NCBI GenBank assembly: GCA_903834645.1
Contig: CAILKA010000027.1
Coordinates: 1 to 9,967, forward strand
Source of the DNA: an uncultured beta proteobacterium
GTDB taxonomy: Bacteria > Pseudomonadota > Gammaproteobacteria > Burkholderiales > Burkholderiaceae_C
DNA length: 9,967 nucleotides
Direction of reading: 5' to 3'
Made by a program: the position numbers and the translations under genes. Of this stretch, positions 1-8,034 are shown one piece after another (position 1 is the first letter of the stretch; every line of letters starts with the position of its first letter). The notes beneath the pieces are model-generated. The model saw only the letters and a list, made by a program, of their open reading frames with translations. It made no database searches and was not told where the DNA came from.

Positions 1-1
1 G

Positions 2-1147
<1,146 letters not shown>

Positions 1148-1178
1148 CACCCAAGTCGACCCGGCCCAGCTTGAGCAC

Positions 1179-1185
1179 GAGGAAG
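1179..1185 (+). promoter_or_regulatory. Ribosome binding site of the receiver-GGDEF-EAL gene
   Basis: GAGGAAG lies 10 bases before the ATG at 1196 and supports that start. The 48 bases between the two plus-strand genes show no convincing promoter or terminator, which fits cotranscription with the upstream kinase gene. Confidence 0.65.
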
Positions 1186-1195
1186 AAAGCACAAC

Positions 1196-3112
1196 ATGCA
1201 AGCCACCCCAGCCCGCGCGGACGCCCAGGCCCCGCCGCCCGGCCAGCCCGACCAGGCTGACCCGGCCGACAAGGCTGGCGAGGACGGCTCGGGCAGCCCG
1301 GGCGCCCTGACGGACCTGACCGTGATGATGATCGACGACGAGCCCATGCTCACGGAGGTCATCGGAGCCTATCTGGAAGACGCAGGCCATCGCAGCCTGG
1401 TGGCCGTCAACGACCCCGCCAAGGCCCTGGCGGCCGTGCGCGAGCAGGATCCTGCCCTGGTGCTGCTCGATCTGGTGATGCCCGGGGTCTCGGGCTTCGA
1501 GATCCTGGAGGCCATGCGCGGCGACGAGCGGTTGCGCTACACCCCGGTGATCGTGCTCACCGCCGCCAGCGACCCGGTCACCAAGCTCAAGGCGCTGGAG
1601 ATGGGCGCCACCGAGTTCCTGGCCAAGCCGGTGGACCCGAGCGAACTCGTGCTGCGCGTGCGCAACAGCCTGGTCGTCAAGATGTACCAGGACAGGCTCG
1701 CCAACAACGATCCGGTCACGGGCCTTCCCAACCGCCGCATGCTGCTGGACCGCCTGCGCGGGAGCCTGGCGCATGCGCGTGAAGACGACAAGAAGCTGGC
1801 GCTCCTGCACGTGCGCCTGGACCGCCTGCAGCAGCTGCAGGCCACGCTGGGCCAGAGCTCGGGCGACGAGCTGTTGCGCGCCGTCTCCCAACGCCTGCGC
1901 GGCTGCACCCGCCGCGACGATGACGGGGTGCGCGCCAGCCGCTCGCGCACGGCGCTGCTCAGCCGCCTGGACGGAGACGAGTTCCTTGTGCTGCTGCCTC
2001 ACCTGGACGACCCCGAGGTGGCCGCGCGGGTGGCCCGGCGCGTGCTGCAGGTGCTGGCCGAGCCCTTCAGCATCGGCGGCGACCGCATCACGGCCTCCCC
2101 GAGCGTGGGCATCGCCGTCGCTCCGGACGACGGCAACACACCGGAGGACGTGCTGGCCATCGCGGCCGCGGCGGCCTCGCTTGCCTACGCCAGCGGGCGC
2201 AACACCTACCGCTTCGGCTCGCGCCAGCGCAACCAGGCCGCGATGGAACGCCTGAAGCTCGAGGCGGCGTTGCACCACGCGGTGGAGCGCAAGGAACTCA
2301 GGCTGCTCTACCAGCCCAAGTACGACCCGCGCCAGCGCCGCGTCGTGGGCGCCGAGGCGCTCATGCGCTGGCACCAGACCGAGATGGGGCAGATCTTCCC
2401 CGACCGTTTCATCCCCATCGCCGAGGAGACGGGGCTGATCATCACGATGGGCGAATGGGCGCTGCAGGAGGCCTGCGAGGAGGGCGCCCGCTGGGCCAGG
2501 CAGGGCCTGCGCGACATGAAGATCGCGGTCAACATCACGGGCCAGCAGCTCTCGGCCGGGCGCCTGCCGGCACAGGTCGAGACCCTGCTGCAACAGCACC
2601 CTGCCATGCGCGGCTCGCTCGTGCTCGAGCTCACCGAGGGCGTGCTGATCGACTCCAGCCAGGAAGTCAACGCGCAGCTGCAGCGCTTTCGCGAACTCGG
2701 CGTGCAGCTGTCCATCGACGACTTCGGCACCGGCTACTCGTCGATGAACTACCTCAAGAACTTCCCGCTCGACGAGCTCAAGATCGACCGCTCCTTCGTC
2801 AAGGGCCTGCCCGGGCAGAAGGCCGACATGGCCATCGTGCGCGCGATGGCCGTGCTCGCGCATAGCCTGGGGATGCGCACGGTGGCCGAGGGGGTGGAGA
2901 CGCGCGAGCAGCTTGCCTGCCTCGGCGAGGTGGGCATCGACCAGATCCAGGGCTACCTGATCGGCAAGCCCATGGCCGGCACCGAGCTCATCGCGTTGGC
3001 CCAAGAGATCAGTGCGCGAGCCGCCGCGCGCGGCTCGGCTGCGTCCGCCGCGGCCGCAGCCGCCACCTCGGCCGCTTCCGCCGCTTCCGCCGCTTCGTCG
3101 GCTGCAGCCTAG
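1196..3112 (+). CDS. Response regulator with degenerate GGDEF and intact EAL domain (c-di-GMP phosphodiesterase candidate)
   Basis: 638 residues, cytoplasmic, no membrane segment. Residues 1-40 are a disordered Pro/Ala/Asp-rich leader. Residues 41-160 are a complete receiver: acidic pair D47/D48, phospho-acceptor D92 (LLDLVMPG), T122 and K144. Residues 168-340 are a GGDEF domain starting with a good DPVTGLPNR (172-180), but the signature reads DGDEF (259-263) and other active-site positions are changed: Arg at 207 where a metal Asp is expected, and Gln at 215 for the guanine-binding Asn. The RxxD inhibitory site reads RTAL. Residues 350-605 are an EAL domain with the catalytic set kept: E387 (EALMR), N446, E478, D508/D509 (DDFGTGYSS), K529, E565 and Q585. 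The tail (608-638) is almost only Ala and Ser. Known family logic: such proteins hydrolyse c-di-GMP, with the dead GGDEF sometimes acting as a GTP sensor. Phosphorylation by the upstream Hpt protein is inferred. Confidence 0.93.
   Translation: MQATPARADAQAPPPGQPDQADPADKAGEDGSGSPGALTDLTVMMIDDEPMLTEVIGAYLEDAGHRSLVAVNDPAKALAAVREQDPALVLLDLVMPGVSGFEILEAMRGDERLRYTPVIVLTAASDPVTKLKALEMGATEFLAKPVDPSELVLRVRNSLVVKMYQDRLANNDPVTGLPNRRMLLDRLRGSLAHAREDDKKLALLHVRLDRLQQLQATLGQSSGDELLRAVSQRLRGCTRRDDDGVRASRSRTALLSRLDGDEFLVLLPHLDDPEVAARVARRVLQVLAEPFSIGGDRITASPSVGIAVAPDDGNTPEDVLAIAAAAASLAYASGRNTYRFGSRQRNQAAMERLKLEAALHHAVERKELRLLYQPKYDPRQRRVVGAEALMRWHQTEMGQIFPDRFIPIAEETGLIITMGEWALQEACEEGARWARQGLRDMKIAVNITGQQLSAGRLPAQVETLLQQHPAMRGSLVLELTEGVLIDSSQEVNAQLQRFRELGVQLSIDDFGTGYSSMNYLKNFPLDELKIDRSFVKGLPGQKADMAIVRAMAVLAHSLGMRTVAEGVETREQLACLGEVGIDQIQGYLIGKPMAGTELIALAQEISARAAARGSAASAAAAAATSAASAASAASSAAA
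3071..3097 (+). repeat. Three tandem 9-base units in the Ala/Ser tail
   Basis: Three consecutive copies of GCCGCTTCC (the last ending in G) encode Ala-Ala-Ser-type steps in the C-terminal tail of the GGDEF-EAL protein. The same biased composition begins upstream at about 3017. Tail length could vary between strains by slippage; this is inference. Confidence 0.75.
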
Positions 3113-3122
3113 GCTGCAGCCG
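3099..3122. repeat. Perfect 24-base palindrome at the convergent gene junction
   Basis: The sequence CGGCTGCAGCC TA GGCTGCAGCCG is its own reverse complement, with the axis between 3110 and 3111. Each inner 10-base arm, GGCTGCAGCC, is itself palindromic. The TAG stop of the GGDEF-EAL gene (3110-3112) sits at its centre, and the stop of the minus-strand dehydrogenase is 14 bases to the right. There is no T tract on either side, so it is not a standard intrinsic terminator, though a transcript from either strand would fold it into a strong hairpin. A second, weaker stem (CCGGGC 3125-3130 with GCCCGG 3139-3144) follows and overlaps the dehydrogenase stop. Confidence 0.8.
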
Positions 3123-3135
3123 CTCCGGGCCCGGC

Positions 3136-4119
3136 TCAGCCCGGGTGCACCACCGAGTTCGGAGTGCGGCCGTTGGCGAAGTCGACCATGCAGCCCAGGC
3201 CCTCGCGCGCGATGGCGTCGAAGCACTCGTCCGTCCAGCACAGGGCGTGGGGCGCAAGGATCACGTTGTCCATCGTCAGCAGCGGGTTGGACGAGTCCAC
3301 CGGTTCCTGCTCGAAGACGTCGAGCCCCGCGCCGGCGATGGTGCCTTCGCGCAGGGCCTCGATGAGCGCAGCTTCGTCGGCCACCGGGCCGCGCGCCATG
3401 TTCACGAAAAAGGCCTCGCGCTTCATCATCGCGAAGCGGCGCGCGTTCATGAGGTGGCGCGTCTCGGCGTTGAGCAAGCAGGTGGCCACGACGAAGTCGG
3501 CCTGCGGCAGCATGGTCTCCAGGGGCAGCAGCTCGGCGCCCAGCGTGCCCAGCGCCACTGGGTCGGCATAGGGGTCGGCTGCCAGCAGTCGCCAGCCGAA
3601 GGGGCGCGCCAGCGCGAGCAGTTCGCGCCCGATGCCGCCGGCACCGATGACGCCCAGCGTGCGCGTGGTCAGCCCCAGGCCCATGTGGTTGCCGCGCTCG
3701 CTCCAGCGGCCGCTGCGCGTCAGCCGGTCCTTCGTGAACAGGCGCCCGGCCAGGGCAAAGATCAGGGTCAGCACCGCCACGGCCACCGGCCGCCGCACGG
3801 CCACCGGGGTGTTGGTGACGACGACGCCGCGCGCAGCCAGGGCGTTCACGTCCACGGCGTCGTAGCCCACCCCATGCCGGCCCACGATGCGCACGCGGCA
3901 GTCGGCGCGCGCCACGCTGGCCGCCGTCACGCGCTGCGTGTTCACGTACAGGCCGTCGTAGCGCGCCGCGAGATCCGGGGTGATCTCCTCGACCGGGCCG
4001 GGGATGTACTCCCACTGGATCGCCGGCTCGCGCTCGAGCAGCTCCAGTGGCCCGCGGCCGAAGGTGGGCTCGCCGCGTGAATCGAGCAGGTCGCTCGTCA
4101 ATCCGAGCTTGAAGGCCAT
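3136..4119 (-). CDS. D-isomer-specific 2-hydroxyacid dehydrogenase family protein
   Basis: 327 residues, a normal length for the family. It is expected to interconvert a 2-oxoacid and a D-2-hydroxyacid with NAD(H) in the cytoplasm. The Rossmann fold is shown by TLGVIGAGGIG (G159, G161, G164), with an acidic residue, D182, at the end of the next strand, which favours NAD over NADP. The catalytic triad is complete: R243 (NMARGPV), E272 (DVFEQEP) and H291 (APHALCW). The ATG at 4117-4119 was chosen because GGAGGAA lies 6 bases upstream. An ATG at 4185 in the same frame would overlap the preceding gene by 44 bases and add residues with no family match. It is the last gene of the TRAP operon, 22 bases after the aldolase gene. 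It may reduce or oxidise the aldolase product or substrate; the actual substrate is unknown. Resemblance to phosphoglycerate dehydrogenase is at family level only. Confidence 0.93.
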   Translation of the reverse strand: MAFKLGLTSDLLDSRGEPTFGRGPLELLEREPAIQWEYIPGPVEEITPDLAARYDGLYVNTQRVTAASVARADCRVRIVGRHGVGYDAVDVNALAARGVVVTNTPVAVRRPVAVAVLTLIFALAGRLFTKDRLTRSGRWSERGNHMGLGLTTRTLGVIGAGGIGRELLALARPFGWRLLAADPYADPVALGTLGAELLPLETMLPQADFVVATCLLNAETRHLMNARRFAMMKREAFFVNMARGPVADEAALIEALREGTIAGAGLDVFEQEPVDSSNPLLTMDNVILAPHALCWTDECFDAIAREGLGCMVDFANGRTPNSVVHPG

Positions 4120-4125
4120 CGGGGC

Positions 4126-4132
4126 TTCCTCC
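4126..4132 (-). promoter_or_regulatory. Ribosome binding site of the dehydrogenase gene
   Basis: On the minus strand GGAGGAA lies 6 bases before the ATG at 4119. It is one of the two best Shine-Dalgarno matches in the window and decides the start in favour of 4119 over the longer frame from 4185. Confidence 0.8.
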
Positions 4133-4141
4133 GTGGTGCGG

Positions 4142-4915
4142 TCAGGCGCGCGCGGCCGCATGGTCGACCAGCGCGCGGGTGGCATCGGCCAGAAGCCCCA
4201 CGTCGGTTCCCACCGCGATCATGGTGTACCCCATCGCCCGGGCGCGGTCGATCCAGGCCCGGTCGATGGCCATGAAGCCGGCGGCCTTGCCGTGGCGGCG
4301 CGCCACCTCGGCCACGTGCCGCATCGCGGCATCGAAGCGCGGGTCGTCGAACTGCGCCGGGATGCCCATGAAGTTGGACAGGTCGAAGTGCCCCACCCAC
4401 AGCACGTCCACGCCGTCGACCGCCGCGATCGCCTCGATCTCGGCCAGCCCACGCTCGGTCTCGATCTGCGCGATCACGAGCGTGCGCTCGTTGTACAGGC
4501 GCATCTTTTGCCCCACGTCGCCGCCGCGGTAGTCGCACTGGGCAAAGCCGAAGCCCGCGCCGCGCCGGCCCTCGGGCGGGTAGCGGCAGGCCTCGACGAT
4601 GGCGCGTGCCTGCGCGGCCGATTCCACCATCGGGATCATCACGCCGCGCGCGCCCAGGTCGAGCGCGCGCGCCAGCCACGTGTACTCGCCGCGCGGCACG
4701 CGCACCATGGGCTCGATGGGCAGCCCGCGGCAGCTCGCAAAGAGCCACTTCAGCGTCTCGAAGCCCAGCCCCGTGTGCTCCATGTCGTAGATCACGAAGC
4801 GGCAGCCGGCGTTGGCCAGGATGGCCGACATGCCCGGAGAGAAGAACTCGAAGGTCATGGCGCCCACCACCGTCTCGCCGGCGAGGACCGAGGGCTTGGC
4901 CAGATTGGGCTGCAT
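4142..4915 (-). CDS. HpcH/HpaI-family class II aldolase
   Basis: 257 residues, typical for metal-dependent, pyruvate-type aldolases that cleave or form 2-keto-3-deoxy or 4-hydroxy-2-oxo acids (families of HpaI and GarL). Residues matching the HpaI active site are all present: H47 (YDMEHTG), R72 (VRVPRG), D86, and metal ligands E152 (AQIETERG) and D178 (VGHFDLS). In the best-known members the last motif reads GPxDL; here it is GHFDL, pointing to a distinct subfamily, as does the insert-like stretch RRGAGFGFAQCDYRG (117-131). The start is fixed by spacing: 7 bases after the large-permease stop, with AGGT about 10 bases upstream, so translation is likely coupled. It sits between the transporter genes and the dehydrogenase, so it probably splits an imported acid or an early intermediate. 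Substrate unknown. Confidence 0.92.
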   Translation of the reverse strand: MQPNLAKPSVLAGETVVGAMTFEFFSPGMSAILANAGCRFVIYDMEHTGLGFETLKWLFASCRGLPIEPMVRVPRGEYTWLARALDLGARGVMIPMVESAAQARAIVEACRYPPEGRRGAGFGFAQCDYRGGDVGQKMRLYNERTLVIAQIETERGLAEIEAIAAVDGVDVLWVGHFDLSNFMGIPAQFDDPRFDAAMRHVAEVARRHGKAAGFMAIDRAWIDRARAMGYTMIAVGTDVGLLADATRALVDHAAARA

Positions 4916-4922
4916 GGCGGGG

Positions 4923-6200
4923 CTACCTGGCGTATACGAGGTCGCGCAGGGCCAGGGAGATCTGCGGCACGTAGCTGATCACCATCAGGCACCCTAGCAC
5001 CACGCAGACGAAGGGGACGAGGTCCTTGATGATGCGGTCCAGCGAAATCCTCGCCACCGTGCAGGCTGCGAACAGGTTCACGCCGAAGGGCGGCGTGATC
5101 ATCCCGAGCGCGAGGTTGACCACCACCACCATGCCGAAGTGCACGGGGTCGATGCCGAAGTGCACCGCCACCGGCACCAGGATCGGCGCGAGCACGATGA
5201 TGGCCGCGCCCGTCTCGATGAACATGCCGATGAGGAACAGGGCCACGTTCACCCCGAGCAGGAAGTACGCCGGCGACTGCAGCACTTCCTGCAGCCACTG
5301 CCCGATGGCACCGGGCACGCCCGCGCGCGTGATGAGGAAGGCGAACAGGCCTGCATTGGCGATGATGAACATGATCACCGCGCTCGAGATCACCGACTTG
5401 CGCAAGATGCCGTAGAGGTCCTTGAGCTTGATCTCGCGGTACACCAACGTGCCGATGATGAAGGCGTAGAGCACCGCCACCGCGGCCGCCTCGGTGGGCG
5501 TGAACACGCCGCCGTAGATGCCGCCCAGCACCACCACCGGCATGAGCAGCGCCCAGCCCGCCTGCCAGGTGGCTCGGCCGAAGCTCAGGCGGCCGTCGCC
5601 GTCGTTCTTGCCCCAGCCCTTGAACTTGGCGTACAGCCACACGAAGAGCATCAGCGCGGCGCCGATGAGCAGGCCCGGCCCGACCCCCGCGATGAAGAGC
5701 TCGCCGATAGACACTTCGGCGCTCACCCCGAAGAGGATCATCGGGATGGAAGGCGGAATGATCACGCCCAGCTCGGCAGAGGTGGCCTGCAGCGCAGTGG
5801 CCCAGGGACGCGGATAGCCGTGCTTGATCAGCGCCGGGATCAGGATCGCGCCGATGGCGAAGGTGGTGGCCACTGAGGAGCCCGACACCGCCGCAAAGAT
5901 CATGCAGGTGAGCACGCAGGTCATGGGCAGGCCGCCCTGCACGCCGCCGACGATGCTCTTGGAGAAATCGATGAGCCGGCGCGAGATACCGCCGGTTTCC
6001 ATCAGGTTGCCCGCCAGGATGAAGAAGGGGATGGCTGCCAGCGGGAACTTGTTGATCGCGTTGAACATCTCCTTGACGGAGATGAGCATGTTCGCGTTGG
6101 CCAGCTGGATGCCGAGGAGGGCCGACAGGCCGATCGACACGGCCACCGAGACGCTGAGCGCAAAGCACAGCAGCATCGTCACGAGCATCGCGAGGCTCAT
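4923..6200 (-). CDS. dctM: TRAP transporter large permease subunit (DctM family)
   Basis: 425 residues, the usual length for DctM, in the inner membrane. It forms the ion-coupled translocation channel. Hydrophobic segments run along the whole protein. Family motifs appear in order: PFFILAGNLMETGGIS (58-73), AVSGSSVATTFAIG (104-117), LGVIIPPSIPMILFGV (144-159), an internal FTPTEAAAVAVLY, and near the C-terminus NLALGMITPPFGVNLF. The ATG at 6198-6200 overlaps the small-permease stop as ATGA and has GGAG 8 bases upstream. The frame is open further upstream to 6608, but that part is only the small-permease gene read in another frame. It works with the DctQ and DctP proteins encoded just upstream; dctM is a family symbol and does not imply C4-dicarboxylate transport. 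Confidence 0.96.
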   Translation of the reverse strand: MSLAMLVTMLLCFALSVSVAVSIGLSALLGIQLANANMLISVKEMFNAINKFPLAAIPFFILAGNLMETGGISRRLIDFSKSIVGGVQGGLPMTCVLTCMIFAAVSGSSVATTFAIGAILIPALIKHGYPRPWATALQATSAELGVIIPPSIPMILFGVSAEVSIGELFIAGVGPGLLIGAALMLFVWLYAKFKGWGKNDGDGRLSFGRATWQAGWALLMPVVVLGGIYGGVFTPTEAAAVAVLYAFIIGTLVYREIKLKDLYGILRKSVISSAVIMFIIANAGLFAFLITRAGVPGAIGQWLQEVLQSPAYFLLGVNVALFLIGMFIETGAAIIVLAPILVPVAVHFGIDPVHFGMVVVVNLALGMITPPFGVNLFAACTVARISLDRIIKDLVPFVCVVLGCLMVISYVPQISLALRDLVYAR

Positions 6201-6691
6201 TGCGCAGACTCCAGTTCCATGCGCTTGGGGTCGAGCCAGTTGCCCACGATCCCGATGATGCTGAAGACCGCCCCCACGGGCAGCGCGAGGTAGGCCCAGA
6301 ACATCGACACGCCTTCCAGGCCGATCATCGACTGCACGCTGCCGCGCTGGGCATACATCCAGCCCCACCACAGGATGACGCCGCACAGCAGCAGCGCTGC
6401 CCCGGCCACCACCGTGTCGAGCACCCGGCGCATGCGCCCGCCGCTGAGCCGGTAGAGCATGTCCACGCTCACCATGGCACCTTGCCGAAAGGCGGTGGGA
6501 ATGCCCAGGAAGACCATCCAGATCAGGCTGAAGCGAATCAGCACCTCGGTCCACTCCGCTGGCGACTCCAGGATGAAGCGGGTGACGATCTGGTGGATGG
6601 CAAAGCACGAGGCCAGTGCCATCATGAGGCAGGCTCCCGCCATCGAGGCGGAGGTGGTCCAGTGCTCGAAGCGCAGGAACTGTTGTTTCAT
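6197..6691 (-). CDS. dctQ: TRAP transporter small permease subunit (DctQ family)
   Basis: 164 residues with four predicted membrane segments (about 15-37, 49-65, 89-109 and 129-151). The DctQ-family feature is WTEVLIRFSLIWMVFLG followed by AFRQGAMVSVDML. It pairs with the large permease in the inner membrane. The start ATG at 6689-6691 has a modest GAAGG 10 bases upstream. Its stop overlaps the dctM start by four bases, so the two are translationally coupled and made in similar amounts. It is separated from dctP by 90 bases containing a strong hairpin. Confidence 0.93.
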   Translation of the reverse strand: MKQQFLRFEHWTTSASMAGACLMMALASCFAIHQIVTRFILESPAEWTEVLIRFSLIWMVFLGIPTAFRQGAMVSVDMLYRLSGGRMRRVLDTVVAGAALLLCGVILWWGWMYAQRGSVQSMIGLEGVSMFWAYLALPVGAVFSIIGIVGNWLDPKRMELESAQ

Positions 6692-6717
6692 CGGCCGGCT
6701 GCCTTCGGAAAACGCAA

Positions 6718-6748
6718 GACGCCCGCCGGCGCGAACCGGTCGGGCGTC
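6718..6748 (-). terminator. Intercistronic hairpin between dctP and dctQ (partial terminator or mRNA stabiliser)
   Basis: An 8-base perfect stem (GACGCCCG 6718-6725 with CGGGCGTC 6741-6748) is extended inward by CCGG/CCGG (6726-6729 with 6736-6739) around a CGCGAA loop, with one bulged base at 6740. Read on the transcribed minus strand, the hairpin is followed by TTGCGTTTTCC, a weak T-rich run. It begins 33 bases after the dctP stop and ends 26 bases before the dctQ start. No separate dctQ promoter is evident, so it probably attenuates or stabilises rather than ending the operon. Confidence 0.72.
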
Positions 6749-6781
6749 GGAAGCGTCAGGACCCTGCGGACGGGCCCCGAC

Positions 6782-7756
6782 TCACTTGTAGTTCCGGATG
6801 CGATCCAGGTTGGCCTTGCCGAACTGCTTCTCGAACTCGGCATACACCGGCCCGAGCGCAGCCATGAACTTGGCCTTGTCGACGTTCTCGATGACGGTCA
6901 TGCCCTTCTTGCGCAGCTCGGCCACGCCGTTGGCATCGTCCTTGTCCACGCGGGCTCGGTTGGCCTTTGCGGCCTCCTTGGCTGCATCCAGGAAGATCTG
7001 CTTGTCACCGGCGCTGAGCTTGTCCCACACGCCCTTGTTCATCAGGAACACGGAAGGCGAATACACGTGGCCCGTCAGCGTCAGGTGCTTCTGCACCTGG
7101 TCGAAGTTGGCCGCCATGATGACCGACAGCGGGTTCTCCTGGCCATCCACCGTACCTTGCTGCAGCGCGGTGAAGACCTCGGGGAAGGCCATGGGGGTGG
7201 TGACGATGCCCAGGCCCTTGTAGGCGGCCACGTGCACCGGGTTCTCCATGGTGCGCATCTTCAGGCCCTTGAGGTCGTTGGGCTCGTTGACCGCGCGCTT
7301 GTTGTTGGTCATGTGGCGCACGCCGTTCTCCGTCCAGGCCAGGGCCTTGAAGCCCTTGGACTCGAACTTCGCCAGCAGCTCCTGCCCGATGGGGCCGTCC
7401 AGGACGGCGCGCGCGTGGGCCTTGTCGCGAAACAGGAAGGGCACGTCCAGGATGCGCGTCTCGGGCACGAAATTGGGAACCGGCCCGGTGGAGTTGTGGG
7501 CCAGCTCCTGCGTGCCGAGCTGGACCGACTCCATCACCTCGCGCTCGCCGCCGAGCGAGCCGGAGTAGAAGTTCTTGATGACGATGCGGCCGTTGGTGCG
7601 CTTTTCCACCTCGCGGGCCAGCGTGTCGATGGCCTCGCCGGCGTGGGAGTTCTGCGCCACCGAGATGGCGTTGCGCATGGTGATCTGCTGGGCCAGGGCG
7701 GCCGAAGTCAGGCCCAGGGCCAGTCCCAGGGTCAGCACAAGTTTGCTGGGCTTCAC
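6782..7756 (-). CDS. dctP: TRAP transporter solute-binding protein (DctP family)
   Basis: 324 residues, exported to the periplasm, where it binds the substrate and delivers it to DctQM. The signal peptide is residues 1-22: KPSK, a hydrophobic core LVLTLGLALGL, and a likely cleavage after ALA22. Family landmarks: YSGSLGGEREVMESVQLGT (64-82), LDVPFLFRD, and LKGLKMRTMENP with R168, the arginine that in this family contacts the substrate carboxylate. Then come MAFPEVFTALQQGTVDGQENP (189-209). The substrate is therefore probably a carboxylic acid. Start: GTG at 7754-7756 with GAGGAGA 6 bases upstream. A TTG at 7769-7771 would overlap that ribosome site and is less likely. It is the first gene of the five-gene operon, divergent from tkt. 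Confidence 0.95.
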   Translation of the reverse strand: MKPSKLVLTLGLALGLTSAALAQQITMRNAISVAQNSHAGEAIDTLAREVEKRTNGRIVIKNFYSGSLGGEREVMESVQLGTQELAHNSTGPVPNFVPETRILDVPFLFRDKAHARAVLDGPIGQELLAKFESKGFKALAWTENGVRHMTNNKRAVNEPNDLKGLKMRTMENPVHVAAYKGLGIVTTPMAFPEVFTALQQGTVDGQENPLSVIMAANFDQVQKHLTLTGHVYSPSVFLMNKGVWDKLSAGDKQIFLDAAKEAAKANRARVDKDDANGVAELRKKGMTVIENVDKAKFMAALGPVYAEFEKQFGKANLDRIRNYK

Positions 7757-7815
7757 TCGAAGTCTCCTCAAGAGGGTGGCGATGCAGGCCTGTCCGTGCG
7801 GCCCGGGTCGGCGGG

Positions 7816-7821
7816 ATTATC
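7816..7821 (-). promoter_or_regulatory. Candidate -10 element for dctP
   Basis: On the minus strand GATAAT (five of six matches to TATAAT) lies about 60 bases before the GTG start, in an otherwise very GC-rich stretch. No good -35 box is seen at the usual distance (ATGGTG at 7839-7844 is poor), so an activator may be needed. A 12-base palindrome, GGCCCCGGGGCC (7828-7839), occupies the spacer. Confidence 0.4.
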
Positions 7822-7916
7822 AGCAGGGGCCCCGGGGCCACCATCGGGGGTTTTGCGGGGGGGGCGCCGGTGGCCCTGCGGGCCGCAAGGGCTCCAGTGG
7901 CCGTCGCTTCATGCCT

Positions 7917-7936
7917 GCGGCATGCAACGTTGCCGC
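7917..7936. promoter_or_regulatory. Candidate operator: overlapping inverted repeats
   Basis: GCGGCA (7917-7922) pairs with TGCCGC (7931-7936), and nested inside is the perfect 10-base palindrome GCAACGTTGC (7924-7933). A palindrome with a central CG flanked by AA/TT is the pattern of LacI-family operators. No regulator gene is in the window, so the binding protein is a guess, and it could serve dctP, tkt or neither. Confidence 0.3.
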
Positions 7937-8034
7937 GCGCGAACTTCCATGCTGCCTGCACGGTGGCGCGCATGCGTGGCTGCGCGACCGCCTCCACCGC
8001 TGAGCTTGTGCACGGGGGGCCCCGCGCCGCCGGC

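Noticed and set aside
3125..3144. Six-base stem as an intrinsic terminator for the GGDEF-EAL gene
   Set aside because: It has no following T tract and overlaps the stop of the opposing gene. Listed only as a possible secondary structure next to the larger palindrome.
4120..4185. Longer start for the dehydrogenase at ATG 4185
   Set aside because: It would overlap the aldolase gene by 44 bases and has no strong ribosome site, whereas the ATG at 4119 has GGAGGAA at ideal spacing.
4855..6168. Minus-strand open frame overlapping the large permease
   Set aside because: It is the dctM gene read in another frame. The DctM motifs are all in the frame ending at 4923.
7757..7771. TTG start for dctP at 7771
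   Set aside because: The TTG overlaps the GAGGAGA ribosome site that is correctly spaced for the GTG at 7756, and the GTG start gives a normal signal peptide.
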